Source: a virus. Taken from it: a stretch of 56,405 nucleotides of DNA. Numbering within the stretch: the stretch's first letter is position 1; each line of letters opens with the position of its first letter. Below are positions 16,978-23,570 of the stretch, piece by piece. The notes beneath the pieces are model-generated. The model saw only the letters and a program-made list of their open reading frames with translations. It did no database searches and was not told the origin of the DNA. A program made the position numbers and the translations under genes. The stretch spans positions 1-56,405 of the IMG/VR virus record IMGVR_UViG_3300017751_000019. One strand, 5' to 3'.

Positions 16978-17450
16978 ATATATTTGTACTGGATGCGTCG
17001 CCATTGAGAGCGGCAGAGATGCACTGTGATAAGCACGTACCAAAGATGGTACTTGAGACTGCTCAAATAATGAGCACTGTGTTGAACGAGAAGGGGTTGA
17101 AGGGAGCCTATAAGAGTACCCATAAGAACCATCCTTGTACTGTGTGGGCAGGCCAGAGTTTTGCTAATTATATGTGGACGATGGCGTTGGGTATGGCGTT
17201 AGGTTTGGAATATGAGAAGCGATTCGGGCGCACGCACAAGAGTGCGGACGCCATCTGGAGTATGAAAGATGTCCCCGTTCGAGTTCTGCGGGACGCCTTC
17301 GACAAGGACGAGATGACTGATTGGGTGTTGGCAATGCCCGACGAGTACAAGTGTAGTGATGCTGTCCACAGCTACCGGGAGTACTACCGGGGAGCCAAGG
17401 CACACTTCGCACGATGGGATAGGGGCGAGACGCCAGAGTGGTGGGCATAA
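16974..17450 (+). CDS. Conserved phage protein, possible DNA glycosylase-like
   Basis: A 158-residue protein whose pattern is one I recall from many phages: N-I-F-V-L-D near the start, then M-H-C-D-K-H-V-P-K-M-V-L-E-T-A-Q-I-M (16-33), K-S-T-H-K-N-H-P-C (47-55), P-D-E-Y-K-C and a C-terminal P-E-W-W. Databases sometimes label this family as pyrimidine-dimer DNA glycosylase/endonuclease V, but I have not verified that and no catalytic residue is shown. The conserved H, D, K and C residues suggest an enzyme. Starts at GTG in a GTGA overlap with the previous stop, and its TAA overlaps the next ATG. Confidence 0.65.
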   Translation: MNIFVLDASPLRAAEMHCDKHVPKMVLETAQIMSTVLNEKGLKGAYKSTHKNHPCTVWAGQSFANYMWTMALGMALGLEYEKRFGRTHKSADAIWSMKDVPVRVLRDAFDKDEMTDWVLAMPDEYKCSDAVHSYREYYRGAKAHFARWDRGETPEWWA

Positions 17451-17947
17451 TGAATGTGGTGGACAACTTCCTGCCGGATGCGCTGCTCGACGGGTTGGAT
17501 AATGACCCCACGATAAATTTGCTTAGGAACAATGGCATCAGGTGGTGGGACGGAGTGACCGAGGGCAACCGAGTGCATGAGATTATTCGTTTTTGTTGTG
17601 ATCAATTCCATGTTCAAGGTATGTGTGGATTCGAGTACTGGTTTAACGTGACCGAGAATGACGCTGGCCCTTGGCATGTGGACAAGGACGAGGGCGCTGA
17701 TGTTCTTGTGCCAGCAGACTGGTCTTGTATTCTTTATGTGATACCACATCAGATATGGGGTGGGTTCCTCGAGATGGAGTGCGGAGATGACACGAGGACA
17801 GAGGTTGAACGTATCTCTCCGAGGTTTAATAGGTGTGTTGTTCTGGACAATGGCGTTTGGCATAGAGTGTCTAGGGTGTGGTCTGGTCAACGACATGCGC
17901 TGTTAATAAATGGTTGGAAGCAAGCGCCTTCTACGGCAGATACGTAA
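17450..17947 (+). CDS. 2OG-Fe(II) oxygenase superfamily protein (1 of 4)
   Basis: A 165-residue single-domain dioxygenase. The iron ligands fit the HxD...H pattern: H76-V-D78 and H138 in G-V-W-H-R-V, with R148 ten residues later as the likely 2-oxoglutarate contact. The core is the expected beta-rich jelly roll. The ATG at 17450 is used rather than the upstream in-frame one at 17438, because it overlaps the previous stop (TAATG). The enzyme would hydroxylate a substrate using oxygen and 2-oxoglutarate; the substrate is unknown. It closes the CobS/CobT operon. Confidence 0.8.
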   Translation: MNVVDNFLPDALLDGLDNDPTINLLRNNGIRWWDGVTEGNRVHEIIRFCCDQFHVQGMCGFEYWFNVTENDAGPWHVDKDEGADVLVPADWSCILYVIPHQIWGGFLEMECGDDTRTEVERISPRFNRCVVLDNGVWHRVSRVWSGQRHALLINGWKQAPSTADT

Positions 17948-18013
17948 GACAAATACCCTGTTGACACCTGTGTGTGGACGAGATGCGCCAAGCTGGTAGG
18001 CGTAAATTACGCA

Positions 18014-18038
18014 TAAGGTGTTGAATACAGACACCTTA
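18014..18038. promoter_or_regulatory. Split operator-like inverted repeat
   Basis: TAAGGTGT and ACACCTTA, eight perfect pairs, separated by 9 bases. The half sites match the AGGTGT/ACACCT arms of the operator palindrome at 12741 and 28155, but in the opposite arrangement and further apart. It lies 20 bases upstream of the -35 box of the LuxR-type gene, a position suited to regulation. Confidence 0.5.
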
Positions 18039-18057
18039 ATTATTCTTATTAACGCTC

Positions 18058-18086
18058 TTGACATCCAATGCACTCCCCTTTATATT
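18058..18086 (+). promoter_or_regulatory. Sigma70-type promoter of the LuxR-type/integrase genes
   Basis: TTGACA (18058-18063), a 17-base spacer, and TATATT (18081-18086). Transcription would start near 18093, giving a leader of about 55 bases before the ATG at 18147. Confidence 0.75.
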
Positions 18087-18146
18087 CCCTTTGCTGTCAT
18101 GATTTCATTACAGTTATGTGCAAACGTATAATACAGGAGGAGCCAC

Positions 18147-18575
18147 ATGAAACTTGAAGACAAAGTGAATAGGCTCGAAGGGAGAATCGAGAGCCTAGAG
18201 AGAATGGTAGACAGGCTAGTACTTGGGCAAGGTCATCAAGTACAGCACGAGGATATGGTCAAGGCCATTCTCCCGAGATTAACTGCCAAACAACATGTTG
18301 CATTACAGATGATCATGCTTGGTTGCAGTAATGCACAGATAGCAAAGAGGTTTAACGTTACGGAGAATACCGCAAAGGTACACGTCAGAGGGATCGCCAG
18401 AAAGTATCGCGTGAGCACCCGCTCGCAGATCGTTATGGCGGCAGTGTCTGAGTGGGAATCTGTTACATCAAATCAATACTTGCTTATGAGCGGAGGCATA
18501 CCGAAGGATTGGGGTGAGACATATGGACGTGGGCCTATAACAAAAGACCCTCACTCTAAAATATACAGGAGTTAA
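18147..18575 (+). CDS. LuxR-type helix-turn-helix regulator
   Basis: A 142-residue protein with AGGAGG 7 bases before its ATG. Residues 1-30 form a coiled coil (V-N-R-L-E-G-R-I-E-S-L-E-R-M-V), probably for dimerisation. Residues about 50-105 are a GerE/LuxR HTH: L-T-A-K-Q-H, G-C-S-N-A-Q-I-A-K-R-F-N-V-T-E-N-T-A-K-V-H-V. There is no ligand or receiver domain. The gene is followed after 3 bases by the integrase, so it may control lysogeny or integration. It has its own strong promoter and an upstream operator-like repeat. Confidence 0.85.
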   Translation: MKLEDKVNRLEGRIESLERMVDRLVLGQGHQVQHEDMVKAILPRLTAKQHVALQMIMLGCSNAQIAKRFNVTENTAKVHVRGIARKYRVSTRSQIVMAAVSEWESVTSNQYLLMSGGIPKDWGETYGRGPITKDPHSKIYRS

Positions 18576-18578
18576 TTT

Positions 18579-19598
18579 ATGTTGCAGTTGAAGAGACGTG
18601 GAAAGACGTGGTACGTCACTGGTTTTTACGAGGGCAAGCGCATCAGGGTTAGTGCGAAAACTGATGATCAGATGGAAGCCCAGAGAGTGAGACTGCGCAT
18701 AGAGAATGAGTTGATCAATGGCAATTCTGCTGATGCCTCAACGAAGGAGGGAGAGGTATTTAGTTTTGCGATGGCAAGCTACCTAAAGAGGAGAGAGTTT
18801 ACCAGCGAGAGCACCTTGCGTTATCTGAATATGTTTAATGAGATGTGGGGTGAAGTGCCACTGCTTAAAATGGATCAGCATTTTATTGCTGAGTATATCG
18901 ATGTCCGATATACGGAGGTTCAAAGCGCAACGATACGGCGAGAGGTTAATGCGCTGATGCCAGTGTTGCGTCATGCTAAAAAGCGTGGGTTGATAACGAT
19001 GGTGCCAGATGTTGATCGACCTGCTGATGGAGAGCCAAGGACGAGGTGTCTTGACCAAGAAGAGTTGGCGGCATTCAATGGACAATGTGGTGACCCTAAT
19101 GGCAGTGGAATTACAGCAAGATATTGCATGACGTGCTTCTTGTTAGCGACTGGTGCTCGGATAGGTGAGGCTGTTGCGTTGAGTTGGGATGATGTGGAGT
19201 TGGATGTTGATCAGCCTTTTGTCACCCTTCATACCCGCAAAACCAAAGGCCAGAAGAAGGTGGCCAGACGTGTGCCTTTGCACGAAAATATGCAAGACCT
19301 GATGATCCAATGGCGATCAACTCAAGCCAGAAGTAAAAAGGTGTGGAGTGCTTGGCAGGATAGCCGAGGTGCAGGCAAGGCAGTCAAAAGCCTAATGAGT
19401 TTGGTTGGGATAAAAGATTTCCAGCCCCATGATTTGAGGCGCACCTTTGCCACTGAGTTACTCAAGAATGGTGTGAGAGAAAGAGTGGTCGCTGACCTGT
19501 TGGGTCACAGTAGTTTGGCTATGGTCATGCGCTACATGATCCCGCCTGACTCCACCAAGGTGGACGCGATAGCTAGTTTGTATCAACGTAGTGCGTGA
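18579..19598 (+). CDS. int: Tyrosine-recombinase integrase
   Basis: A 339-residue integrase that would recombine attP with the host attB. Residues 1-55 resemble an arm-binding domain (W-Y-V-T-G-F-Y-E-G-K-R-I-R), 60-150 a core-binding SAM-like domain. The catalytic residues are visible: R194 in G-A-R-I-G-E, K222 or K224 in the beta hairpin, H284-x-x-R287 (P-H-D-L-R-R-T-F), H310 (L-L-G-H-S-S) and the nucleophile Y319 (M-R-Y-M). AGGAG precedes the ATG. The gene points at the tRNA-Ser fragment 110 bases downstream, the usual int-attP arrangement. Confidence 0.95.
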   Translation: MLQLKRRGKTWYVTGFYEGKRIRVSAKTDDQMEAQRVRLRIENELINGNSADASTKEGEVFSFAMASYLKRREFTSESTLRYLNMFNEMWGEVPLLKMDQHFIAEYIDVRYTEVQSATIRREVNALMPVLRHAKKRGLITMVPDVDRPADGEPRTRCLDQEELAAFNGQCGDPNGSGITARYCMTCFLLATGARIGEAVALSWDDVELDVDQPFVTLHTRKTKGQKKVARRVPLHENMQDLMIQWRSTQARSKKVWSAWQDSRGAGKAVKSLMSLVGIKDFQPHDLRRTFATELLKNGVRERVVADLLGHSSLAMVMRYMIPPDSTKVDAIASLYQRSA

Positions 19599-19666
19599 CA
19601 CACACGCTATTAGGTGTCGAAAGCGTGGTCACACACAACGAATGAAGAAGTAAACTGAATTACAAA

Positions 19667-19695
19667 TTGAAAACCAATAAGAGAGGCAATACAAT
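19667..19695 (+). promoter_or_regulatory. Promoter directly in front of the tRNA-Ser fragment
   Basis: TTGAAA (19667-19672), exactly 17 bases, then TACAAT (19690-19695). Transcription would start near 19702, some 8 bases before the first base of the tRNA-like block. In a prophage this promoter could drive the rebuilt tRNA gene. Confidence 0.6.
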
Positions 19696-20014
19696 GCACG
19701 CGAATCAAAGGAGAAGTGGCCGAGTGGCTGAAGGCGCGCCCCTGCTAAGGATTGAGAAGGCACGGGGAACGCTATTTGAGAGACTTCTGACACCTTTTAG
19801 ACGTATCAGGGTGGCACTGGTTGACTGGAATAACCCCGTAATAGTTATCGCAAGTCCCAATATGTCACTTATGACACACACATATGACACCTTAATCTGC
19901 ACTTTAACGACCAACATTAAGGCCATGCCTCAAGGTCGTGAACATGATGAACTCGAAGAGGTGCGGGATTTAATTGAAGGGTTTAAAGAGGCTTACATTG
20001 CGTCTCAAAAATAG
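19694..20014 (+). CDS. Doubtful gene overlapping attP
   Basis: An open frame of up to 106 residues from ATG 19694 that reads straight through the tRNA-like block, so at least its first third is probably not a natural protein. The C-terminal part (from ATG 19862, T-Y-D-T-L-I-C-T-L-T-T-N-I-K-A-M then an acidic helix) looks more protein-like and may be the real 50-residue gene. GAGAGG precedes the 19694 ATG, but that ATG overlaps a -10 box. The stop overlaps the convergent oxygenase gene by 10 bases. Confidence 0.35.
   Translation: MHANQRRSGRVAEGAPLLRIEKARGTLFERLLTPFRRIRVALVDWNNPVIVIASPNMSLMTHTYDTLICTLTTNIKAMPQGREHDELEEVRDLIEGFKEAYIASQK
19710..19750 (+). other. Probable attP core: 5' half of tRNA-Ser(GCU)
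   Basis: The 41 bases from 19710 match the first half of a bacterial tRNA-Ser with anticodon GCT (19744-19746): acceptor arm, D-arm with TGGCCGAGTGGCTGAAGGCGC, and the anticodon stem-loop with CTGCTAA. After the first two bases of the 3' anticodon arm the match stops, so it is not a working tRNA gene. Such fragments next to an integrase gene usually mark attP, with attB in the host tRNA gene. It is unusual that the phage carries the 5' rather than the 3' part. Translating the block gives the spurious peptide G-R-V-A-E-G-A-P-L-L. Confidence 0.8.
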
Positions 20015-20763
20015 ACACCGATAGTATTTGTGTCCAACAAAAGAGCCCCGTGTCCCTGTAAAGTGATGCGGGGTTTTTCTTTGGAGGGCATGTGATCCGA
20101 TGCGATCCGGTGGGGAAACCTGCCGTCATGTATATAGAGATGTCCTATCTCGTAGGGTAAGTATGTTCTTTGCGTTGCCCCGTTTTCCCAATAATCAAGT
20201 CCGCCCTTTCCGTCAGGTAATTCTAGTGCCAGTGTGTAGCTGAATGGGTTCGCGAATGGCTCCGGCCAGAGTATGCGTTGGAAGGGTTCGTCCGTGTGTA
20301 TGTGGCCTCCATCTGGATGCTTGCCTGCATTCTCTCCGAAGATGTGGAAGCCTGTTAGTCCAGCCATAGGCAACTCGACAACTTTGTGGTTGAAGCATTT
20401 CTCTATGGCTTTGTAGACGAGATCGAGCAGGGGAGTGAAGTGCTTTGCGATGATAATGTTGTTCTCTTCTGCGACCTGATAGTAACTTGCGTGGCCATCA
20501 GATATGACGAGGTCGTTGTACGTGGACGCACCTATTGTATAGAAGGTTCCATCCCCCCTGCTGATCCAATGGGGACGTAAACGCTTCACGACTTCGGCGT
20601 AATGTTCGGATACTTTTTCGTTGAGGAGGGGGACGTCGATGATGTCGATGGAGTTTTTTGGGGACGCAGCGTGGCGAATGTTCTCTGCGATGTTTGCCCA
20701 TCTTGCTTCGTCCTCCGCCTCACTTTCTTTCGGGGGATGAAGGTACGTCACAGTTGCGGTCAT
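20005..20763 (-). CDS. 2OG-Fe(II) oxygenase superfamily protein (2 of 4)
   Basis: A 252-residue dioxygenase, the longest of the four. Iron ligands: H156-T-D158 in G-G-H-I-H-T-D-E-P-F, and H218 in G-R-F-P-H-R-I. R232 in K-P-R-I-T-L-Q-G-H is the likely 2-oxoglutarate anchor. An N-terminal helical extension of about 70 residues precedes the jelly roll. The H-T-D-E-P-F and Y-T-L-A-L-E-L-P motifs resemble prolyl-hydroxylase-type phage enzymes. It is the last gene of a lysis/nuclease operon, 1 base after the endolysin. Substrate unknown. Confidence 0.85.
   Translation of the reverse strand: MTATVTYLHPPKESEAEDEARWANIAENIRHAASPKNSIDIIDVPLLNEKVSEHYAEVVKRLRPHWISRGDGTFYTIGASTYNDLVISDGHASYYQVAEENNIIIAKHFTPLLDLVYKAIEKCFNHKVVELPMAGLTGFHIFGENAGKHPDGGHIHTDEPFQRILWPEPFANPFSYTLALELPDGKGGLDYWENGATQRTYLPYEIGHLYIHDGRFPHRIASDHMPSKEKPRITLQGHGALLLDTNTIGVYF
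20046..20078 (+). terminator. Terminator after the integrase/attP region
   Basis: CCCCG (20046-20050) and CGGGG (20069-20073) close an 18-base loop, followed by TTTTT. It lies inside the 3' end of the convergent oxygenase gene and would end rightward transcription. The long loop makes it a moderate candidate. Confidence 0.5.
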
Positions 20764-20764
20764 G

Positions 20765-21127
20765 TCAGTATGACCATAGAGCAGGTGATGCTTTACCCGC
20801 GCAATCGTCTAGGTGGATGAAGCGCGAGGACAAGCTACCCTTTTGGGCGACGCCGATTCGTTTGAAACCTTTTGCTCTCGCAGCGTCGATTAATTTCATA
20901 GCTCGTTCACCGTGGACAGCGATGTCTATGGCCCGCCCGGATTGGTGCGCCCCGGGGGAATTTTTTCGTTTTTCTATTGGGTGCTCGGCGCACCTGTAGC
21001 CAGAGGTGACGACGAATGGGAAGCCGAGTTCTTCTCTGAGTTCCTCGATGACGCCCATGAAGCTGTGGTCAATACCTTCTTCGCCACAGTGTTGGCAGGC
21101 TAATTCTTTTTCGGTGAAATACTTCAT
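20765..21127 (-). CDS. M15 peptidase-type endolysin
   Basis: A 120-residue D,D/L-D carboxypeptidase-like enzyme that would cleave peptide cross-links in the cell wall at lysis. The zinc site is visible: H61 in G-A-H-Q-S-G-R-A-I-D-I with D68, and H105 in F-I-H-L-D. T-S-G-Y-R-C near residue 41 is also typical of M15A enzymes. An N-terminal C-x-x-C (11-14) is common in phage versions. There is no signal peptide, so release depends on the holin two genes upstream. Confidence 0.9.
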   Translation of the reverse strand: MKYFTEKELACQHCGEEGIDHSFMGVIEELREELGFPFVVTSGYRCAEHPIEKRKNSPGAHQSGRAIDIAVHGERAMKLIDAARAKGFKRIGVAQKGSLSSRFIHLDDCAGKASPALWSY

Positions 21128-21128
21128 G

Positions 21129-21449
21129 TTATTTCCTTGTCATGTAGGCAGTCGCGCCAAAGAACATACCGATCACGGATGCCTGACTCAGGAATAGCAT
21201 GTCGGATAGGGCTGCTAGGGTTTCGAGGCGTGACTCGGGGACGAATGGCATGAGTGGGAGGAGGGCAAAGGTACACATAGATACCATTGCCACCCATGCC
21301 ATTCGTCTTTGACTGTCAGCTTTCTCTTCTTGCAGTTCTAGCTTGAGCATCTCTTGGTTACGCGCAATCTCTTGGTCGGTGACCGTGCCGTCCCCGTCGA
21401 GATCGTATTGAGCGAACCTGCTGTTGGGTTCAAGTTTCTTTGGGCTCAC
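21129..21449 (-). CDS. Two-TM membrane protein with EF-hand-like loop
   Basis: A 106-residue protein. Residues 14-25 read D-L-D-G-D-G-T-V-T-D-Q-E, a canonical 12-residue EF-hand calcium loop (positions 1, 3, 5 and 12 acidic). A charged helix (38-48) follows, then hydrophobic segments at about 49-68 and 80-103. It starts at GTG, overlapping the holin stop by 4 bases, and sits between holin and endolysin. It may be a calcium-sensitive holin partner or antiholin (inference). Confidence 0.75.
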   Translation of the reverse strand: MSPKKLEPNSRFAQYDLDGDGTVTDQEIARNQEMLKLELQEEKADSQRRMAWVAMVSMCTFALLPLMPFVPESRLETLAALSDMLFLSQASVIGMFFGATAYMTRK

Positions 21450-21817
21450 TTGCCTACACCTTTCACGCGCTCGTAACTACGTCCACCAGAGAGGCCGAGC
21501 ATACCGAGGAGGATGGGCATCATGACCGAGGCATCTGCTTGTGGGATTGTGACGCCGAAGCCAGCGGCGAGAGGCGACACGAGGAAGTTTACGAATAGGG
21601 ATATGACACAAACATAACCGCATAAGGGTCGCCAAGATGATTGGAACCATCCGCCTTTAGCATCTTCCTTTAGGATTTCTATTTGCCCAAGCATGATTTC
21701 TTGATGATGTCGTTCTGACATCGTAGCTATCTGGTGGGCGAGTGCGGCCTTCTGATCTTTGTCCTCGATGAATTTATCGAGCAGCCCGGTGACCGGGCCA
21801 ATGAGTTGTGCGAGCAT
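21446..21817 (-). CDS. Holin (3TM-type family)
   Basis: A 123-residue membrane protein resembling the Holin_3TMs group: a soluble N-terminal helix (F-I-E-D-K-D-Q-K-A-A-L-A-H-Q-I-A), an amphipathic stretch with W-F-Q-S-S-W-R-P-L, then hydrophobic segments at about 70-90 (C-G-Y-V-C-V-I-S-L-F-V-N-F-L-V) and 100-115. The start at 21817 is preferred over the upstream in-frame one because AGGAGGT lies 7 bases before it. It would form membrane lesions that release the M15 endolysin. Confidence 0.85.
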   Translation of the reverse strand: MLAQLIGPVTGLLDKFIEDKDQKAALAHQIATMSERHHQEIMLGQIEILKEDAKGGWFQSSWRPLCGYVCVISLFVNFLVSPLAAGFGVTIPQADASVMMPILLGMLGLSGGRSYERVKGVGK

Positions 21818-21867
21818 AATGTTACCTCCTGATACCATTATTCATGGGGAGGACAAGCACTGTCGTC

Positions 21868-22275
21868 CTAGCTGTTGTTGATGATTAGGCTGAATACGAA
21901 GAAGATAATCATGATGCCAAGGAGACTGGCACCAATACCGACGGACACTTGGAGATAGAAATCTATTCTGTCTTGGCGTGCTCTAGCGGCATCAATGGCT
22001 TCCTGCTTGCGACGCTTTCTTGCTTCGCCTCTCATGCGAATGAGTTCATTCCACGCATCGGCACCACGAGTATACATAATGAGTTCACGTAGCTCGTCCT
22101 CCATCTCCCGAGCTTTGGTTTTGGCAATGAATTCGTCCATTGCTTCTTCCTCGGCAGAGCCGAAGACTTTCTTTTTGCCTTTCGCTTTTGAGTATTGGGA
22201 GTTGATCTGGTCGGTGGCTGCCCATAGTTTTCCAACCTCACCCATGAGGTCTTGTACTTCTCGTCCTGCGGACAC
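21868..22275 (-). CDS. Single-TM protein of the lysis region
   Basis: A protein of at least 135 residues: a long charged helical region, with R-M-R-G-E-A-R-K-R-R-K-Q-E-A just before a hydrophobic segment at about 110-132 (V-G-I-G-A-S-L-L-G-I-M-I-I-F-F-V-F), then a short tail. The annotated GTG start has no ribosome site. The frame continues 17 codons upstream, starting I-D-P-L-S-I-A-V-G-A-F, to an ATC (22324-22326) spaced 7 bases from AGAGGG. Related phage proteins, as I recall them, begin M-D-P, so the true start is probably there. Function is unknown; spanin-like or virion roles are possible. Confidence 0.7.
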   Translation of the reverse strand: MSAGREVQDLMGEVGKLWAATDQINSQYSKAKGKKKVFGSAEEEAMDEFIAKTKAREMEDELRELIMYTRGADAWNELIRMRGEARKRRKQEAIDAARARQDRIDFYLQVSVGIGASLLGIMIIFFVFSLIINNS

Positions 22276-22330
22276 GCCAGCTTTGATCGCACCGAATGCG
22301 CCAACTGCTATTGATAAGGGGTCGATGTTA

Positions 22331-22534
22331 CTACCCTCTCTTCCAGCTTATTCTCTTGCTGGATGTTTTCTTTTTAGCAGCGGAGGTGCATTGAGCTTTG
22401 GTGGGACGACATGCGGGATAGCCTTTACGCTTCTCACCTTTCTTTCGTCCACACGGCTTCCCGGTCTTGCAATCTACCCAGCCCTTGCCGCCGTTCTGAG
22501 CGAACCACTTCTTGAGAGAATTACTTTTTGCCAC
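22331..22534 (-). CDS. Lys/Cys-rich microprotein 1 (DUF5872-like)
   Basis: A 67-residue, very basic protein with G-W-V-D-C-K-T-G-K-P-C-G-R-K near residues 19-32 and C at about 44 and 51, followed by a lysine-rich tail. This resembles a small zinc-finger-like family found in marine phages and giant viruses (DUF5872-type, recalled, not searched). It starts at GTG, 14 bases inside the next upstream small gene. Probably a nucleic-acid-binding or virion-packaged protein. Confidence 0.65.
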   Translation of the reverse strand: MAKSNSLKKWFAQNGGKGWVDCKTGKPCGRKKGEKRKGYPACRPTKAQCTSAAKKKTSSKRISWKRG

Positions 22535-22676
22535 GCTTCTTATTCCCCCAGTTCTTAGCGCCTACCTTCCGGCACTTAACAAGTGCTCCACTAGCATAAG
22601 CTGATGGCCATACCTTGTAGCGAGACTTCACCTTGCTGTAGCAGGCGTCCTTCTTTGTTTTACTTTTTGCGGCCAC
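22521..22676 (-). CDS. Lys/Cys-rich microprotein 2
   Basis: A 51-residue basic protein starting at GTG with GGGAGGT 4-5 bases before it. Sequence features: K-K-D-A-C-Y-S-K-V-K-S-R-Y-K-V-W-P-S-A-Y-A-S-G near residues 8-30, then C35 and a K/G/N-rich tail. The P-S-A-Y-A-S-G-A-L-V-K-C-R-K pattern is common in small marine phage proteins. It overlaps the next gene by 14 bases. Likely nucleic-acid binding. Confidence 0.7.
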   Translation of the reverse strand: MAAKSKTKKDACYSKVKSRYKVWPSAYASGALVKCRKVGAKNWGNKKRGKK

Positions 22677-22725
22677 GACTACCTCCCGTGCGCTTTTCCG
22701 TACATGGACAAGGCTTGTGCTTCAT
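22660..22725 (-). CDS. Possible 21-residue basic microprotein
   Basis: An ATG-to-TAA frame encoding a short Lys/Cys/Gly peptide (K-P-C-P-C-T-E-K-R, then G-G-S-R-G-R-K-K). It overlaps the next gene by 17 bases. No clear ribosome site precedes it, so it may be chance. Its composition matches the surrounding microproteins. Confidence 0.3.
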   Translation of the reverse strand: MKHKPCPCTEKRTGGSRGRKK

Positions 22726-22736
22726 ATTCGCTGAAC

Positions 22737-22763
22737 GTGTGCGCCGCCCTAGCGGGCGCACAC
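22737..22763. other. Nine-pair GC hairpin between microprotein genes
   Basis: GTGTGCGCC and GGCGCACAC pair perfectly over a 9-base loop. There is no T run on either side, so it is not a standard terminator. It follows the stop of the 85-residue gene and could stabilise or separate messages. Confidence 0.6.
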
Positions 22764-22775
22764 TCTTAGATTTCT

Positions 22776-23033
22776 TTACCACGCCTTGCATGACCAGTAC
22801 CTCGCTTTGGTTTTAGGGCCGGGGGACGAGCAGTTATGGCGAGCCCGGAAAGATTTCTTGCGGGCCGGGATGTGTTTCTTGATGGTCATGTTCTTGTCCC
22901 CGAAGCGAACGACCTTAACTGAGCTACCGTCCTTCACGCAGACAGCAGACTTCTTGGGGCCACTTGGGGTTTTGAAAGGTTTGTTGAGGCTCTTGCCTTT
23001 GCAGGCGGAGGACACTCGCTTTTTGGCTGCCAT
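22776..23033 (-). CDS. Lys/Cys-rich microprotein 3
   Basis: An 85-residue basic protein with C10, C32, C69 and C82 set in a K/S/P-rich sequence (K-K-R-V-S-S-A-C-K-G-K-S, then A-R-H-N-C-S-S-P-G-P-K-T-K-A-R-Y-W-S-C). The C-terminal C-S-S-P-G-P-K-T-K-A-R-Y-W-S-C-K-A-W pattern is one I associate with small phage structural or DNA-binding proteins of unknown role. AGGAG precedes the ATG. It comes right after the gap holding GGACGACCA. Confidence 0.7.
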   Translation of the reverse strand: MAAKKRVSSACKGKSLNKPFKTPSGPKKSAVCVKDGSSVKVVRFGDKNMTIKKHIPARKKSFRARHNCSSPGPKTKARYWSCKAW

Positions 23034-23075
23034 AATATTCTCCTGTGATATAGAAAATACTACGCGCCAGAGGAG

Positions 23076-23567
23076 TTATGGTCGTCCGTGCTTTTTTTGG
23101 TGTCGTGTTATTGCCTTGCACCATTCGACCATTTCGTCCACGGTCATTGTGTGCTTCATTAGGTTAGCTATGAAGCAGACCAGATGGATGTTGTCCTTGG
23201 TGTAGCCTTTCTTGTTGTCTATCCTGTCGATGCTGACATTGGTGTAGACCGCTCCGTCGCCACGGGTGTGAGTCATAGGCTTGCCAGATAAAGCGCACTT
23301 ACCGGCCTGCTTCGTCCATTGCTCAAGGACGTCGAAAGAAGAGAGATGCCAGCCTTTAGTTGTTGATCTGGCTCTAGCTTGTACCATTGCCATGAGGAAT
23401 GGCCCGGGGTCTTCTTGATTGAACCTTGCTGCTTCGCGAAGTTGGTTACAAGGACGGCACTTGCCGTAGGGTTTGCCCTCCCTGTCACCAGCCGAAGCAC
23501 CGCGCAACCTAAATTGATTAAGAGGTTTCTGCCTCTTGCATCCGGGGCAGCGTTTTGTCTCCGACAT
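23076..23567 (-). CDS. HNH endonuclease
   Basis: A 163-residue nuclease. It opens with two C-x-x-C pairs (C8-x-x-C11 and C37-x-x-C40), a zinc-knuckle typical of small phage HNH enzymes. A C-A-L-S-G-K-P-M segment follows, and the HNH core S-I-D-R-I-D-N-K-K-G-Y-T-K-D-N-I-H-L-V-C lies near residues 113-132. It may be a homing endonuclease or act in DNA processing. Its ATG is tightly packed after the previous stop, so it looks part of the operon and not an independent insert. Confidence 0.85.
   Translation of the reverse strand: MSETKRCPGCKRQKPLNQFRLRGASAGDREGKPYGKCRPCNQLREAARFNQEDPGPFLMAMVQARARSTTKGWHLSSFDVLEQWTKQAGKCALSGKPMTHTRGDGAVYTNVSIDRIDNKKGYTKDNIHLVCFIANLMKHTMTVDEMVEWCKAITRHQKKHGRP
23079..23087 (-). 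promoter_or_regulatory. GGACGACCA word at the HNH gene end
   Basis: Here the nonamer forms the last codons (G-R-P) of the HNH gene, directly before its TAA, about 45 bases upstream of the microprotein ATG. Same strand and same relation to the next gene as the other copies. Confidence 0.35.
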
Positions 23568-23570
23568 TAC

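Noticed and set aside
18127-18132. TATAAT directly before the LuxR-type gene as its promoter
   Set aside because: A start from it would fall in the ribosome site, and its -35 is poor; TTGACA-17-TATATT at 18058 is better.
19710-19780. A complete phage-encoded tRNA-Ser
   Set aside because: Only acceptor 5' strand, D-arm and anticodon loop are present; no T-arm or matching 3' acceptor strand follows.
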